64,000 nucleotides of DNA, from the NCBI GenBank assembly GCA_039090855.1, contig CM077023.1:83055127-83119126 (forward strand). Reading direction: 5' to 3'. Under the pieces are notes generated by a model. It was not told where the DNA came from. It saw only the letters and a program-made list of their open reading frames with translations, and searched no databases. Positions 10,630 to 22,459 of the stretch are shown here, piece after piece (the stretch's first letter is position 1; the number at the start of each line of letters is the position of its first letter). Source of the stretch: Macrothele yani. Lineage: Eukaryota; Arthropoda; Arachnida; Araneae; Macrothelidae. Made by a program: the position numbers and the translations under genes.

Positions 10630-11440
10630 ACGTGTGAAAGATCATCTCTTTTTAAGTCTGCATCTCTGGTAGAATTCAATAAAGTTCAGCGTACAGAATA
10701 GCAGCTAATTTCCCAAGAAACTTGTCGGATGTACATGGAAGGTTTACCTATCAGACCAAATGGTGACCCAGAATAAAACTTGGGCCTAAAGTTTGTCAAA
10801 AAGGTAATTATTTTTTATTTATAAGGTTTTCCAATGATTTTTAACATCATCGTTGTTGCACGCTAAGTATAAAAATATTCCATGTAAGCGTACTCCACTA
10901 CCATTTGTATTCAATTTTACAGTACTTGTCTGAACAGCTTGTGTTTGTTTCCCTATAACTGTTTGTACAAACTTTAAATCAGAATTCATTTCGTAAAGGG
11001 ATTTTGATGCAGAATTTCATCAAAATACTGCCTTCTTTCACGTTTTGCATAAAAAGTAAAGTATTCAACTTAGATATTCTCTACCATAGTGAATAATCAA
11101 CATGGTGCGAAACTTAATTTAGGCTTGTTTTCACAGAGTGATTGATATATCAAAATAAGAATAATTGAATTTATTTCATCCAAATTCTGTGTTTTCGCTA
11201 AATGTTACAGAAAAGTCATGTTGATTGACAATTACGTATACTTGACACACGTTTTCTGCTTTCCTTCTATGTCTAGATTCAATCGCAGACGTACTATCCT
11301 AGCAATGGGTAGCGTTGTTGAAAGCGACGTATTGAAACTGTACTCATTACAAGAGTCTTCCTCGTGGTATTTTACCAAAACCTGTCAGCGGCTTACCCAT
11401 AATCGTGCCTGAGTGATCAGAGGTACTGATATCGGGTCTG
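10630..11440. other. Unassigned AT-rich stretch
   Basis: Nothing recognisable on either strand up to the foldback element that starts near 11450. Confidence 0.45.
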
Positions 11441-11449
11441 GTTCTTTTG

Positions 11450-12905
11450 CTCGCGGATTACTTCAGCGAAGGGTCATTTGACCGAAAATCCTTCAACGAA
11501 AAGATTGTTTCACCGAAAGATCACTTGACCGAAACGTTCATTTCACCGAAGGGTGACTTGATCGAAAAGTTCAATTCACCGAAGGGTGACTTGATCGAAA
11601 AGTTCATTTCACTGAAAGGTCTCTTTACCTAAAAGTTCATTTCATCGAAAGATCATTTCACCGAAGGGTCAGTTTATCGAAAACTTTGGATTTCTATTAT
11701 AGGATCCGTTGAAGTATGGTGCCAGCTCGGAAGAGAGGACACCGAAACATTAGGGGATCATATTCAAAAGGCATTTTTAATTTCTTCGTGTCACAAAGAA
11801 CGTAAAGAATTAATTTTTAAGGCACTAGGCCTGGGTTTAGGCCTTTTTAGCATATTTTAATCATCCATTCTCATAGTTATAATGGTTACATACCAAGGCA
11901 AGTTAATGATGTTGCACCTTTACTCAGATACAAAGAATCAATTTTAAAGCAAAAAAAATTTTTTTAATGCATCCGTGCTCAGGTTTACATAAGAAATTAA
12001 GTGAATAATTTTGCACTTTTATTCAGATCTAAAATATTAATTAAAAGGCTCTAGCCATGGACCTATTTAGCAAATGTTACTCTGCTGTGCTCATATTCAT
12101 AAGGTTTATATGAAAAGTCGAGTGAGTAAGGCTGCACATTTACTCAGACGCAAAGAAGTAATTTTAAGGCACTAAAAAAAAATCTGATAAAAAGGCCTTT
12201 ATCTGGGCCCAGGGCTTAAAATTTAACGTCTTGTGTTTGAGTAATAGTGGAACATTATTAATTGGACTTCTTATGTAAACCGAATGAATATGAGCTCGGA
12301 GGTTAAAATTTGTAAAAAATGCTAAGGTCTAGGCCTTTAGAATAAGTATTTTTGGCCTAAAAATTCAACATTATTAACTTGACTTGTTATGTAAACCTTT
12401 TGCATGAGTACGGGGGATTAAAATTTGTTAAAAACACCTAGATCCAGGCCTAGGGTCTTAAAAGTAAAACATTGACTTGATTTGCTATGTAAACCGTATG
12501 AACATGAGCTCGGAGGATTAAAATTTGCTAAAAAAGGCCCAGATTAAGGCCTTATAATTAATGTTATATTTCAAAAGACCTATCGGCGGAGAGGTACCGT
12601 TGAAATCAAAAGTGCAATTTTTTTACAATCCTCTGAAATTTCGGTAGGCAGTTTTTCAAACTGGCACCACACTACAAAAAACCTCTAATGAAAACCTAAG
12701 TTTTCGATAAACTGACCCTTCGGTGAAATGATCTTTCGATCAAATGAATTTTTAGATGAAATAATCCTTCGGTGAAATGTACCTTTCGATCAAATGAACT
12801 TTTAGGTGAAGAGACCTTTCGGTGAAATGAACTTTTCAATAAAAACACCCTTCGGTGAAACTTACCTTTCGGTCAAGTGATTTTTCGATCAAGTGAACGA
12901 TACCC
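11450..12905. mobile_element. Foldback element with long repetitive inverted arms
   Basis: Both ends consist of ~17-bp subrepeats (TTCACCGAAGGGTCA-like alternating with TTGATCGAAAAG-like): 11450-11692 in one orientation and 12700-12905 as its reverse complement. The inner edges of the two ends match closely, for example CCGAAGGGTCAGTTTATCG at 11670. The interior also folds: units of roughly 110-125 bp with AGGCCTAGG-like motifs and a GGTTTACATAAG-like motif are repeated about three times per half, in opposite orientation. There is no protein frame; the frame at 11447-11632 is just the subrepeats. This is the architecture of foldback transposons. Target duplication not clear. Confidence 0.72.
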
Positions 12906-13070
12906 ACGGATATCTGACTAATCGTTCGAGGTGAGCTCTGGCTCGAGTCCTGAATAAAGTACGTGGTGTGCGTTTATCCTAAGGCGCTGTATCTGTCCCG
13001 TACCTGGATGTGTGGCCCACAACTAGGGACAATCAAATTCTTATAGTCTATGGTTAAACCCCAAACATCG
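12905..13070 (+). mobile_element. SINE fragment, diverged
   Basis: Plus-strand remnant beginning within the head (TCTGACTAATCGTTCGAGG), a B-box relic GGCTCGAGTCC, a weakened body and the tail GGTTAAACCCC. The 5' end coincides with the foldback element, which may have inserted into it. Confidence 0.6.
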
Positions 13071-13071
13071 C

Positions 13072-13280
13072 GCCAGTGACCAAGTAGTCTGAGGCGCTGG
13101 CTTCTGGCTATTCATCCAAGACTGGCTGAGTTCGAGTCCAGTTGAGGCATGTGTGACGTATTTTTCCGATTACGCTGACTCTGCATCTTCCCTTCAACGA
13201 GTAGCCCTAAATTTGGGACGGGTGACTGCTTACAGCAATTAGGGTTGCTTATGGTGGTCGTTTAACCAACCCATAAACAA
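13072..13280 (+). mobile_element. tRNA-derived SINE
   Basis: Plus-strand copy. Head near 13075 (CGCCAGTGACCAAGTAGTC), B box AGTTCGAGTCC, body with CCCTAAATTTGGG, and tail GGTCGTTTAACC. Moderately diverged. Confidence 0.75.
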
Positions 13281-13448
13281 AAGTGTCAAAGTTACTTGCA
13301 CTTGCTATACCGTTGCTCTCTGTGTGTTTCCGCAGTGGTTTAAACTCACGTTCGGTGAAGGTATTTTCTCGTTGAGTATAATAAAAATTTCGCAAGTTTT
13401 GGCACTAACGTCACGAGTGATCATCTCCCTATCAGACAGTATTTTTCA

Positions 13449-13676
13449 GCCGCGCCGGTTGCACAGTGGTCTAAGTGATGGCTTTTAATCATTCGTCCGA
13501 GATGGGTCTGGGTTCGAATCCCAGTGAGGCATGGATGTTGTGTTTGTCTTACGGCTCTAGCTCTCTCCCTTCTCTGGAATCAGTGGCCCTAAATTAGGGA
13601 CGGGCTACTGCTTATACCCCACTGAGTTTCTCACGGTGGTCGTTAAACCTTCAATAAAAATAAAAAAATGAAAACC
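13449..13676 (+). mobile_element. tRNA-derived SINE, well preserved
   Basis: Complete plus-strand copy. A box TTGCACAGTGG, B box GGTTCGAATCC, body with CCCTAAATTAGGG, tail GGTCGTTAAACC, then AATAAAAATAAAAAAATG. A 12-bp target duplication, CAGTATTTTTCA, flanks it at 13437-13448 and 13677-13688. Confidence 0.9.
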
Positions 13677-13689
13677 CAGTATTTTTCAT

Positions 13690-14143
13690 TACTTTGCGAG
13701 CAGCTCTGAGGGTGAATAAGTTATTGTACTTTGAGTAGTCAAAGTGAGGTTACAAAGCTTCCAAATTCTTCTGTAGTGCAGGGGCAACCTAAATTTACTT
13801 AAAGCAGAAGTCAAACAACAAAATACCACAGATGTTAAACGCGTATGGCTTTCAAGTTAATATTCTAAGTTAAACAGACTAAAAGAAAAAACAGATGGAA
13901 GAAAAAAATCTTGTCAGCATGACTAAGGTTGCAAACAATAAACAGAGATCCTGATCTTTCACAAGCTATCTCGGGCCCGTTGCCCAGATAGTCGGACAGG
14001 ATAGCAACTGGCTCGCGATGTGCACAACTACAGAATTTCAACTGTTCCAGACTACTGCATGACAAACTGTTGAACTTTTTGTTTATTATGATTCTTTCGA
14101 AACGTCGATACATGTAGCACTTGTGCTGTTGAACTCTTTCTTT
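13690..14143. other. Unassigned stretch
   Basis: No gene or repeat recognised. The open frame on the minus strand at 13865-14146 has no familiar motif. Confidence 0.4.
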
Positions 14144-14466
14144 CACTATAAAAAATAAGTGGTGTGAATTAACGGAAATTTTTTGAGAATAACGTGCAGC
14201 AAAGTTGCCGTAGGCGTCCGTCTTTTAACGAAATTTCAGTTTTTAAAAGTACCCGTTCTTGTTTTTTAACCCGCATTTTCACAGATATTTCGTCGTCAGA
14301 AATTCCGTTTACTTCAGAAAAATCCGTTTTAGGTTTTTCCGTATTCATACAGAAATTTCGCAAAATCCAAGGTGCCGAAAATTCAGCCCTTACACCAGAT
14401 AATTCTTCCGCAGCGTTGGGGATCGAACAGACGTCATTCGGGTTAGGTCAACAGAAAACGCGCGTC

Positions 14467-14690
14467 TTTTTTTTTTTTTTGATTGAAAGCATAACGACCA
14501 CCGTGAACAACTCAATGGGCTATAAGCAGTCACCCGTTCCTAATTTACGGTCACTGGTTCCAGGGAAGGGAGAGAGCCAGTGACGTAAGACAAGCATCGT
14601 ACCCATGTCTCACCGGGATTCGAACCCGGACCCTTCTCGGACGAAGTCGCACGTCTTAACCAATGAGCCAGAAAGACTCGGACATCTGAT
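14467..14690 (-). mobile_element. tRNA-derived SINE with a variant head
   Basis: Minus-strand copy with T run, tail motif, body and a perfect B box GGTTCGAATCC. The 5' part of the head reads TCTGGCTCATTGGTTAAG rather than the usual GGTGGCGCAGTGGTCTAAG, so it may be a subfamily with another tRNA source or an exchanged A-box region. Confidence 0.8.
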
Positions 14691-14717
14691 TCACGTTCAT
14701 GGTAAAACTATTGCGTG

Positions 14718-14850
14718 ATGATTATTTTTTTTGTCATTAATGAGAGGGATTTTGTCATTTTATTTTCTGTTGGAGCTCATTATTTTTTTGTCATTAATGC
14801 GAGGGATTTAGTCATTTTATTTTCTGTTGGAGCTCATTATTTTTTTTGAA
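14718..14850. repeat. ~66-bp tandem duplication
   Basis: TTTTTTGTCATTAATGAGAG and the following TTTGTCATTTTATTTTCTG, then TTGGAGCTCATTA, occur twice in tandem (about 14722-14785 and 14788-14850), with the start of a third. Confidence 0.75.
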
Positions 14851-15117
14851 TACGTTTGTAACAATTTTATTTTTTCTGTAGGACTGATCACAAATTAAGT
14901 AATTCTTTTATCGTTATTTTTTGAAGCAGCAAAATGCTTTGGAACTTGAGTTCTTTTTAAACTGACAATGCCTTTCAATTATGTTTAAGAAAAGGAGAAA
15001 TGTATAGTTTTATAGTATTATTTCACAAAACTCCTGAATATAAAATTTACTCTTGGTAGCTACAATAGTTTCTGTCTTAAGGACTTCACAGACTGATGCG
15101 TAGATATCGTCCTATAC

Positions 15118-16251
15118 CAGGGGTGCACAACCTTTTTATAAGTGGGGGCCAAGTTTATTTTTACATAATAAGTGGCGGGCCGCAAGTTACCTTTTCACAT
15201 AGGCACTTGCCAAACCCTACCGCTAAAGCTAATTTTACTATTATCCGAATAACCTATTTTACCAGCAGACAAAAAATGTGTTTCAATACCATTTTTGTGT
15301 CCTCTAAATGGTTTAAATCCATTTTTGAAGTTTTTTTGGCAAATTGCGTTATTAAGTTATCAAATTACTGATTTACAATCAACTTACTCCTAATTGGAAA
15401 AGGTTTAGGGGTATATAAAATAAAATAATACTATCACAAGGTTGTAAAATTTTTATTTTTACAAAAAACAGAATTCTTAACATCAAAGTATATAAAAAAA
15501 TTAAAATCAGTATATCGTCAAACTGACCATCAAATCAAGTAGTAGCCTAATGCTCCTAATGAGATGCTTGGCATTGTTTATTTTTCAATAGTCTGTCAAT
15601 ATCAGGTTCAATGTTAGAGATGGTAATGCGCAAGTTTCCCTCCAAGAGTGTATCACTTAAACGGGAACGACACTTTGACTTTATTTTTTTCATCAAAGAA
15701 AACGATTGCTCGCATAAGTAGGTACTTCCAAACAACGTTGCCGTTTTTAAAGCATGATCTTTGAGCAATTTCATTTCTTTCGGTAAGTAATTTTTGTAAA
15801 ATTCTAGGAGAGAAACTTCAGAGTATTTTGTTTTTAACTCATTGTTACACTGAAGATCAATTAATTCCATCTGGAAATCTAGTGGCACTGACGCAACGTC
15901 AGTAGTTAATGGTAGAGAAAACATATCAAACAAAACCTCAAATTTTCTTATATCTTCAAATCGTCTTTTAAACTCATTGTGAAGGTCCACTACAAGAGAT
16001 GCATATTTAGCCACATTTACATGGAATTCAGAACTTTCAACAAAACTTTTCATTGTTGGAAAATTTGCTAGTTAACGAAACATTTTTATAATTTTCTTAT
16101 TTCAACTAGGGCCTACAATAATGGGAAAAAATCTCATCATTCACAATATATATATTCACGTTTTCAATAGTATAAAATATTTATCCGCGGGCCGCATAAA
16201 CTGACTTTGAGGGCCGCAAGCGGCCCGCGGGCCGCGGGTTGTGCACCCCTG
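15118..16251 (-). mobile_element. hAT element, internally deleted, with intact ends
   Basis: Terminal inverted repeats of at least 15 bp, CAGGGGTGCACAACC, at 15118 and (reverse complement) ending at 16251. A perfect 8-bp duplication, TCCTATAC, lies at 15110-15117 and 16252-16259, the length expected for hAT. Sub-terminal regions on both sides are GGGCCGC-rich. Only the C-terminal part of a transposase remains inside. The element is about 1.13 kb and cannot move by itself. Confidence 0.9.
15556..16053 (-). pseudogene. hAT transposase C-terminal fragment (dimerisation domain)
   Basis: A 165-residue open frame. Near its end are ATLFGSTYLCEQSFSLMKKI and SRLSDTLLEGNLRI, the conserved C-terminal hATC dimerisation region of hAT transposases (of the kind annotated as GTF2IRD2/SCAND3-like in animals). 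The BED finger and catalytic DDE region that should precede it are missing, so it is a remnant within the deleted hAT element. The frame ends naturally at 15556, 438 bp from the left inverted repeat. Confidence 0.85.
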
Positions 16252-16979
16252 TCCTATACAATAATTTAAGTACCCGGTTTTTTACAATAATACGATATAT
16301 ATAATAGCAGGTGCGCAAAATGGTGAAGAGAAGAAATATCCTGTGCCACAATAATAAAAATGCATGCGATATGCTATCTACAATACCTGATCACGCCACA
16401 GAACTTCAAAAATCAGATTCTCCTACAGACAACTGAAATTTAACAGTTAATTAAACCTCAAGTGTTTCCACGAATCGCTCCTGTTACCGGAAATTTTTGT
16501 CATATCCTGGATACGGAAAAGTGCAAACGAAGTTTCTCCGTTAACATACGAAAGGAATTGCGGAAAGGTTCATAGAAATTCAGAATTTTCCTGGCGTACG
16601 AAAAATCCGTGAAATTCGGAATTTTTTCCGTCATTTCACGGAAAAGCTTGTATCAGAAATTTGCTTCGTTAATTCACGAAAGGAATCACAGAAAGTGGCT
16701 CGTGAATTTCATGAATTTTTTTACAGTGCCTTCGCTGACACGAAATACAGAACAAATACGGTGCTCGGGTCGTTTTCGTAGGTCATTCGTCTTTTTACTC
16801 ACACCAATTTCAAAGGAAAATTAGCTCAGAAGTTAGGATAGCTGGCACTGTAGTCATAGCTTCCTAATGTAGGCTCAGCGAAGATTCTCTTGCAGCAACT
16901 GGATAACTGCTTTCATGAGACCAAGCAGCATATCAAAACTTATGCTTTTAGCAATCTGATTCGGAAAGAACATGCTTCG

Positions 16980-17446
16980 CAGGGGCGCCGCCAAGGGGGG
17001 GGGGTGTTCCCTGTCCGGACCCCCTCCCATGAGGCCAAGTGTTTTGTAATATTACTCGACACCGTCCGGTGTCCGACACAAGAGATTCCCAACCCTCTAA
17101 CTGTTCTCCAATTTTCCTAATTGGTGAATTTCAATTTTCGTAATTGCTAAAATCACGCATTATAGAATTTGTTCTAAAGTACATTCTCTGAAGCTATAAT
17201 GTAGCAATAGATAAAATAATTGCATTTGTGGTTAACTCCTTTTCTGAAATATGTATTTTTATTCAAAGAAACAGCAACAATGAAAACACCATTTGCAGCT
17301 GCATAATTCATGAATACAATGTATCAAATTCTTTCACAGATCAAAAAATTTATTATAACAGTCACGTCGCATAAGTACACATACATGAGCATTTTTATTT
17401 GCAGAGCCGGACCCCCTCCCATTCAGAATTTCTGGGTGCGCTCCTG
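16980..17446. mobile_element. Possible hAT-type MITE
   Basis: Starts CAGGGGCGCC (16980) and ends with the near reverse complement GGTGCGCTCCTG (17446). Flanks read CATGCTTCG on the left and CATGCTTGG on the right, an imperfect duplication of about 8-9 bp. GGACCCCCTCCCAT occurs just inside both ends, in the same orientation. No coding content. Confidence 0.5.
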
Positions 17447-17449
17447 CAT

Positions 17450-19809
17450 GCTTGGTTATATTTTTTTCTGAAACGTATTGTACACATTTCTAAATAAAAT
17501 TTTGTGTAGCTATATATATATTTAACAAATTTACCATATATAGAGATAGTACGGAATTAGCAAGATTTTATTAACACATTTTCAAATGTAAAATGAGTGG
17601 TATACACAAGAGTATTCTAACGTTCATTTGCAGGCTGGAATTTTTACTGTAAATAAATGGGTATTTGTACAAACGGTCTTCAAAGTTTTGAAGCGTATGG
17701 CAATATTTTCAGAGACTAAGGATACTTATAAACATGATTTTCCTTTTGAGAAATTTGCGAAATTCTAGCATGTCACAATTCGTACCGTCTGAAATCCTAA
17801 TAGTTTGAGAAATATTTTCATACCATTTAAAAAGTTTTTCAAGACATCTCATCAATGTATGACTGTTATTTTAATTTACAAGATGAATTAAAACTTTTGC
17901 ATGTGAAATTAAAATAATATATGTAAATTTAAGTTTCATGCATTCTAACAGACTAAGAAAAATGCTTGTTTCTGGTGAACTAGCAAGTCTATGGCAAATA
18001 TTCCTGTATGTCGGAAAGATCCTATTTGGAAATTTGCAAAGTAATTTGGAAATATTCTTTTAAAAACTAGGCTCCAAAATAAATAAGTACCCTGATGTAC
18101 CAGGAGAAAGATCTGTAGATCGAGCATCACAGCTAAAAAAATGTGTAATTTTCAGTTGCTTTAGAAGAAAAATTTAACTGATGCTGCAGCAAAAGTAGCC
18201 TCAAATCATTAAGAAATGAAAGGAGATTTAAATTTTCGAAATATAGGTTATAGGTATTACGCTGTTCCTTCCACTGCCCCTCATTACAGTTATTTCTGAT
18301 CGTGTTAAAAGTTCTTGAAGTCAGTTGTTTGTCTTGAAATCTGCGTTTGACATTGGGCAAACGAGAGCTTTGGGAATATTTAAGACACAGCCATATTACT
18401 GATCAAAACTCTGAAGGTATGACTGATTTTAGAATCTATCGTTTTGATTCAGGTTACCAAAACAACTTTATACATTAATTAATTTATATTTTTTATCTTC
18501 GTAAACTGACGGAAACACGCTTTATATTCTGGGAATACAATTTCAAATAATTTGTTGATATCGGTTTGAAAAGTATTTCAGCTATTGCGATCCATTGAAT
18601 GCTATATCAGCTGAAGTTGAATGACATTTACATACATAGCCTTAGAATTTATGAAACAGATCAGTTTCATAAAATCTGAAACTTCTTTGCTTTGTGTAAA
18701 ACAGATATCTTTCACCAAATTTCACCAAAGAAGATCGCAATTAGCTCATTACCCTAGCAAACGGAAAATAATATTTTTCTTTTAATAACTATCAGAATTC
18801 ACGAGAAAAGGCATAGAATGAATGGAAATAGGAAAGGTAATGTGAAGAAATAAAGGCTGGTTAGTTTTTGCCACAAAGATAAATTGTAGAAAATTAAGTG
18901 GACTTGTGTTCACCAGAGGTCGCGCCTTGTTCGTTGAAGGTAATTCAAGTAACTCAGTTGTTTCTCAGTTCCAAATGATAAATACACGAATTGGAGAATT
19001 TTGACACATCCATACTAAGCTCTAATTTTGTTTTCAGCCAATACAATTCATTTCCTTGCACTGGAAAAAAGGCCATCATTTTGGCTAACGGAAATTTATT
19101 GTACCCGCAGTTAATTGGTTTTGATTGAATCATAATTACATCTTTCAACAGAAAAAAAGAGAAAGAAATATCGAATTGAGCTGTTCACCAAATACAATCT
19201 TGATGCAGCAATCTTATAACATCCTGAAGTATTTATTATTCATACAGTATCCGTTTAATTAATATAATCACAACAAAGATATTTCACAAAGCATTTTATT
19301 CAATATTATATGCCGATTGAGGTGTAGCTGTCTTCAAGATCTTCCATCGGAGCTCATGCTTCATGCCCGACGCGATATTTATGTATATCTTCCCAGACTC
19401 AATGAAAACACGCACATGACAGCCCTGATGAAAATACAGATGGCTGTCTAAAAGTTTTTAATCGATATATTCAGTAGACAATGGGGTTATATATTAAATA
19501 TCTTAAGCTACGGCTGTTTTGCTTCCTATTTCTTAGTTGAAGTCAAAGGTTTCGTAGCAAAATATGTTGTACAAACCAAATATAATGAGACCGTTTCTTC
19601 TCTAAACTTATTAATATACATCACTCATCAAATTTGATTTCAGCGATGCATAACTTTAAAAAATAACCCTAAATTCTCTGTTCTCTCATTTCTCAATATT
19701 TATATTTTGCAAATAAACTGAAACATTCATTCGAAAATTTTCAAAACGTGTTTTTGAAGTTTTTGAAGAGGAAATACCATTTTTTTGTAATATTATCAAA
19801 CGCACTTTT
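17450..19809. other. Unassigned AT-rich stretch
   Basis: About 2.4 kb with only short, unremarkable open frames, no SINE and no transposase motif. I see nothing to annotate. Confidence 0.5.
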
Positions 19810-19820
19810 AATTCCCAGTG

Positions 19821-20109
19821 GCCGCCCCTGTTGCGTAGTGGTCTAAGCGCAGGCTTCTGACTATTCGTCCGAGAAGATAGACCCGGTTTCGAATCTCGGT
19901 AAAGCATTGCATTTGCGATTTGATTGTATGCTAGATGGTGTATCATGGCAAAATAAAATTCAAATTCATAAATGTTTTGGTTTCCTTACGGCATTCTCTC
20001 TCTCTCCTTGGACGCATTCCGTGGCCCTAAATTAGGGTCGGGCGACTGTTGTAGCCCAGAGAGATGTCCGCGGTGGTCGTTAAACCCCCAAATAATAAAT
20101 AAATAAATA
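19821..20109 (+). mobile_element. tRNA-derived SINE with an internal insertion
   Basis: Plus-strand copy: head with TGCGTAGTGG, B-box relic GGTTTCGAATCTC, body with CCCTAAATTAGGG, tail GGTCGTTAAACC, then an (AAAT)n tail. About 70 extra AT-rich bases interrupt it between the head and the body (about 19906-19977). The 11-bp duplication AATTCCCAGTG flanks it at 19810-19820 and 20110-20120. Confidence 0.88.
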
Positions 20110-20120
20110 AATTCCCAGTG

Positions 20121-20440
20121 AGTTTTCGAAAATTTTCGGGTTATAAAATATTTAATGGAAATATCTTTACAACTTTAAGAAGTTATATTACAAATGAGTG
20201 ATTTTGAATAATTCTGCAGAGTACCATTTAATCTCACCCTACAGTATGTCTTTTTATTGAATGCAAGAGGAAACAATATTGTATTATTGAGAAATATTGA
20301 GCCTGATTAATTTTATCCGGAACCCAGAACTAAACATCAGTAGGCACCTTTTTTGTGGTCATTCACGCCTCCATTTCGTGTTAGAATGACGCCCCTTGGA
20401 AGTTCTACTGAAGAAACTGGTGGTGTCTCAGAGAAAATGC
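20121..20440. other. Unassigned stretch
   Basis: No feature recognised. Confidence 0.4.
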
Positions 20441-20444
20441 TGCA

Positions 20445-20756
20445 ATGATTTATTTTTTTTTTTTTTTTTCGGTGGGCGGATTTAGCTACGAAAATGAGCA
20501 ATTCGTAGGGTTATAAACAGTCTCCCGTCGTCAATGTTTTATATATGTTTTGGGGTGGGTGGAAGGGATGCATATGAAGACTACAATGAGCAACTCTTAG
20601 GGCTATATGCAGTCTCCGTAATTTGGGTCCACAGGTTCCGGGGAAGGGGCAGAGCCGTAAGACAAACGCACCACCCATGGCGGATTTAGACTGAGCCCCA
20701 GCACAGGGAACTAACCGAGCATCGGTGCTTCTGACCACTCTGCTACAGGGAAAGCA
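20445..20756 (-). mobile_element. Two SINE copies of a divergent subfamily
   Basis: A tail fragment (T run at 20452-20470, then GGATTTAGCTACGAAAATGAG) at 20445-20540 is followed by a longer minus-strand copy at 20545-20756. The body keeps GTCTTACGGCTCTGCC and GGAACCTGTGGACCC, but the head (GCAGAGTGGTCAGAAGC) and tail differ from the main family, and the B box is lost. Confidence 0.65.
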
Positions 20757-20759
20757 AGT

Positions 20760-22265
20760 TAATTTGAACTTCAAATGATAGTAATTAAGAACCAACACGT
20801 GAATTTGACAATAACCTTTTATAATGTAACAAACGTTTTATATAACTATGTGAATGTTCTGATGTTGGAAATTACACGGGTGTGTTTGCTCGGTTGCGAT
20901 GGTAACAATCATAACCTTGTGACGCTTGAGATCTTTACCCGTGGTGCATTGCTGTACTCATATATTTGTGTGAGTATCACATAACCTCTGTTCTACCTAA
21001 TGACGGGGTGAATGTCACCCCGAAAGTACTAGTGGGTTTTAACTGGAAATACTCTTATCTTTTAACATTAAATATACATAGACGGTGTTGTCATTTATGT
21101 GATATATTGTACGAAATTGCTTTTATCTTTAATGATACTGTTTTTGAGAAACTAAACAGTCGAAATACTATTGCTGCCGCCATAAGTTTAGCAAATATTT
21201 ACTTTATGACTCACATATGTTCTTTAGTTTGTTTTACAATAACATTAATCAATCTACATACCTAAGTACCGCTCAATGTCAAGAATTAGCAAACCGTATT
21301 GTTTGTTGCTATGATTTAAATCCACTTAGTATGTACCGGACTGTAGCTCGGTGTGGTCGTGAGTGACGCGAATAAATGCAATGTGCAAATGCAGTGTAAG
21401 TAAATGAATAAATGCAATGTAAGTAAATGTATACTCTCGAATCACTCATTTTTTTTCACACCGACAAAGATCTTGGCATGCGAAAGATGCATAGCATAAA
21501 TTATCTACAAATAGTACCAGGGTACTCTCTTGATTTTTTCCCTTCGAGGTTTAACGAACCCTGATACTATTTTTAACATGCGTTTTATTGTAATGTAATT
21601 CTTCAGTTTTTAGTCTTAACTAACAGACAAAGTTCAGTGCAACTATTTTATGTAGACATAGCAGCAGTGAAACGCTTATTTTAAAAACCAAAACATAGAG
21701 CACAAAGGAATAGTATAACTGAAATTATATGTAATGGGCCTTTTGAAATTTTATGTATCGTAGCTAATTTCGGCCGATTTCATTGGTGTTGAGCGAGAGA
21801 CTATTTTCTCTCCAAACGTTTAGAAATCTACTGTTTGATTTCTATTATACTGGGCCGCAACTTTTAGTGCCGCATACTTAACCTATAAAGAAGTTTTCTT
21901 AAGAATTAGACAGAAACTCATAAAGCCCTTTTCTTGCTGTCAAAATGAAAGCTTGAAACTCCTGAAGTTAAAGATAAAATGTCAATTGGTAGTTGAGTTA
22001 TTAATATGCTAGCTTTATAAACCAACGGAAGGAATTCCAGTTCTAAGAGTAAGTTTAGTGCTGTTTTTGTACGTTGGTTCTTGGTTTTCACTTCCCTGGC
22101 AACAATAACTATAGACGAGAAATAAACGATTCCTCCTAGTTTTTGATACTTAGTAGTATATAATTCATATGTCATTTTTGGAGCATTTCGAGCTAGGGAA
22201 TAGTAGTAGGTAGAAATAATGTACTATTCATTAAACAAATACTAAATAGAATCAAAGTTTGGGAA
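20760..22265. other. Unassigned stretch with small repeats
   Basis: No gene recognised. Around 21370-21430 GAATAAATGCAATGT and GTAAGTAAATG are repeated. At 21511-21576 AAATAGTACCAGGGT and ACCCTGATACTATTT can pair as an imperfect hairpin. The open frames at 20775-21265 have no familiar motif. Confidence 0.4.
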
Positions 22266-22267
22266 AT

Positions 22268-22455
22268 CCGGCCCAGTGGTCTAAGTACTGTCTTTTGACC
22301 ATTTGTCCGAGATGAGTTCAGGATCGAATTCTGTTGAGACATGACTGTTGCGTTTGCCTTACGGCACTGGATCTCTCCCTTCCCTGGAATCAGTTACCTC
22401 AAATTAGGGACGGGCAACTGCTTATAGCCCATCGAGTTGTTCATCGGGGAAATTA
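22268..22455 (+). mobile_element. tRNA-derived SINE
   Basis: Plus-strand copy: head CCCAGTGGTCTAAGTAC, B-box relic GGATCGAATTC, body CAAATTAGGGACGGGC, ending at CATCGAGTTGTTCATCG without the usual GTTAAACC tail. Confidence 0.75.
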
Positions 22456-22459
22456 CCTG

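Larger units (their letters stand above)
14144..16728. mobile_element. Possible old inverted-end transposon hosting a SINE and a hAT
   Basis: The left end begins CACTATAAAAAATAAG (14144) and the right end, read in reverse complement, begins CACTGTAAAAAAATTC (16728). Behind both ends lie similar TTCCG/CGGAA-rich sequences (14170-14390 and 16450-16715). CACTR termini are typical of CMC-type transposons, but no transposase or clear target duplication is visible, so class is uncertain. The SINE near 14467-14690, the ~66-bp repeat near 14718 and the hAT element 15118-16251 would be inside it. Confidence 0.4.

Noticed and set aside
11447..11632. Small protein with SPKGDLIEKF repeats
   Set aside because: The frame is produced by the subrepeats of the foldback arm, and the other arm carries the same DNA in reverse.
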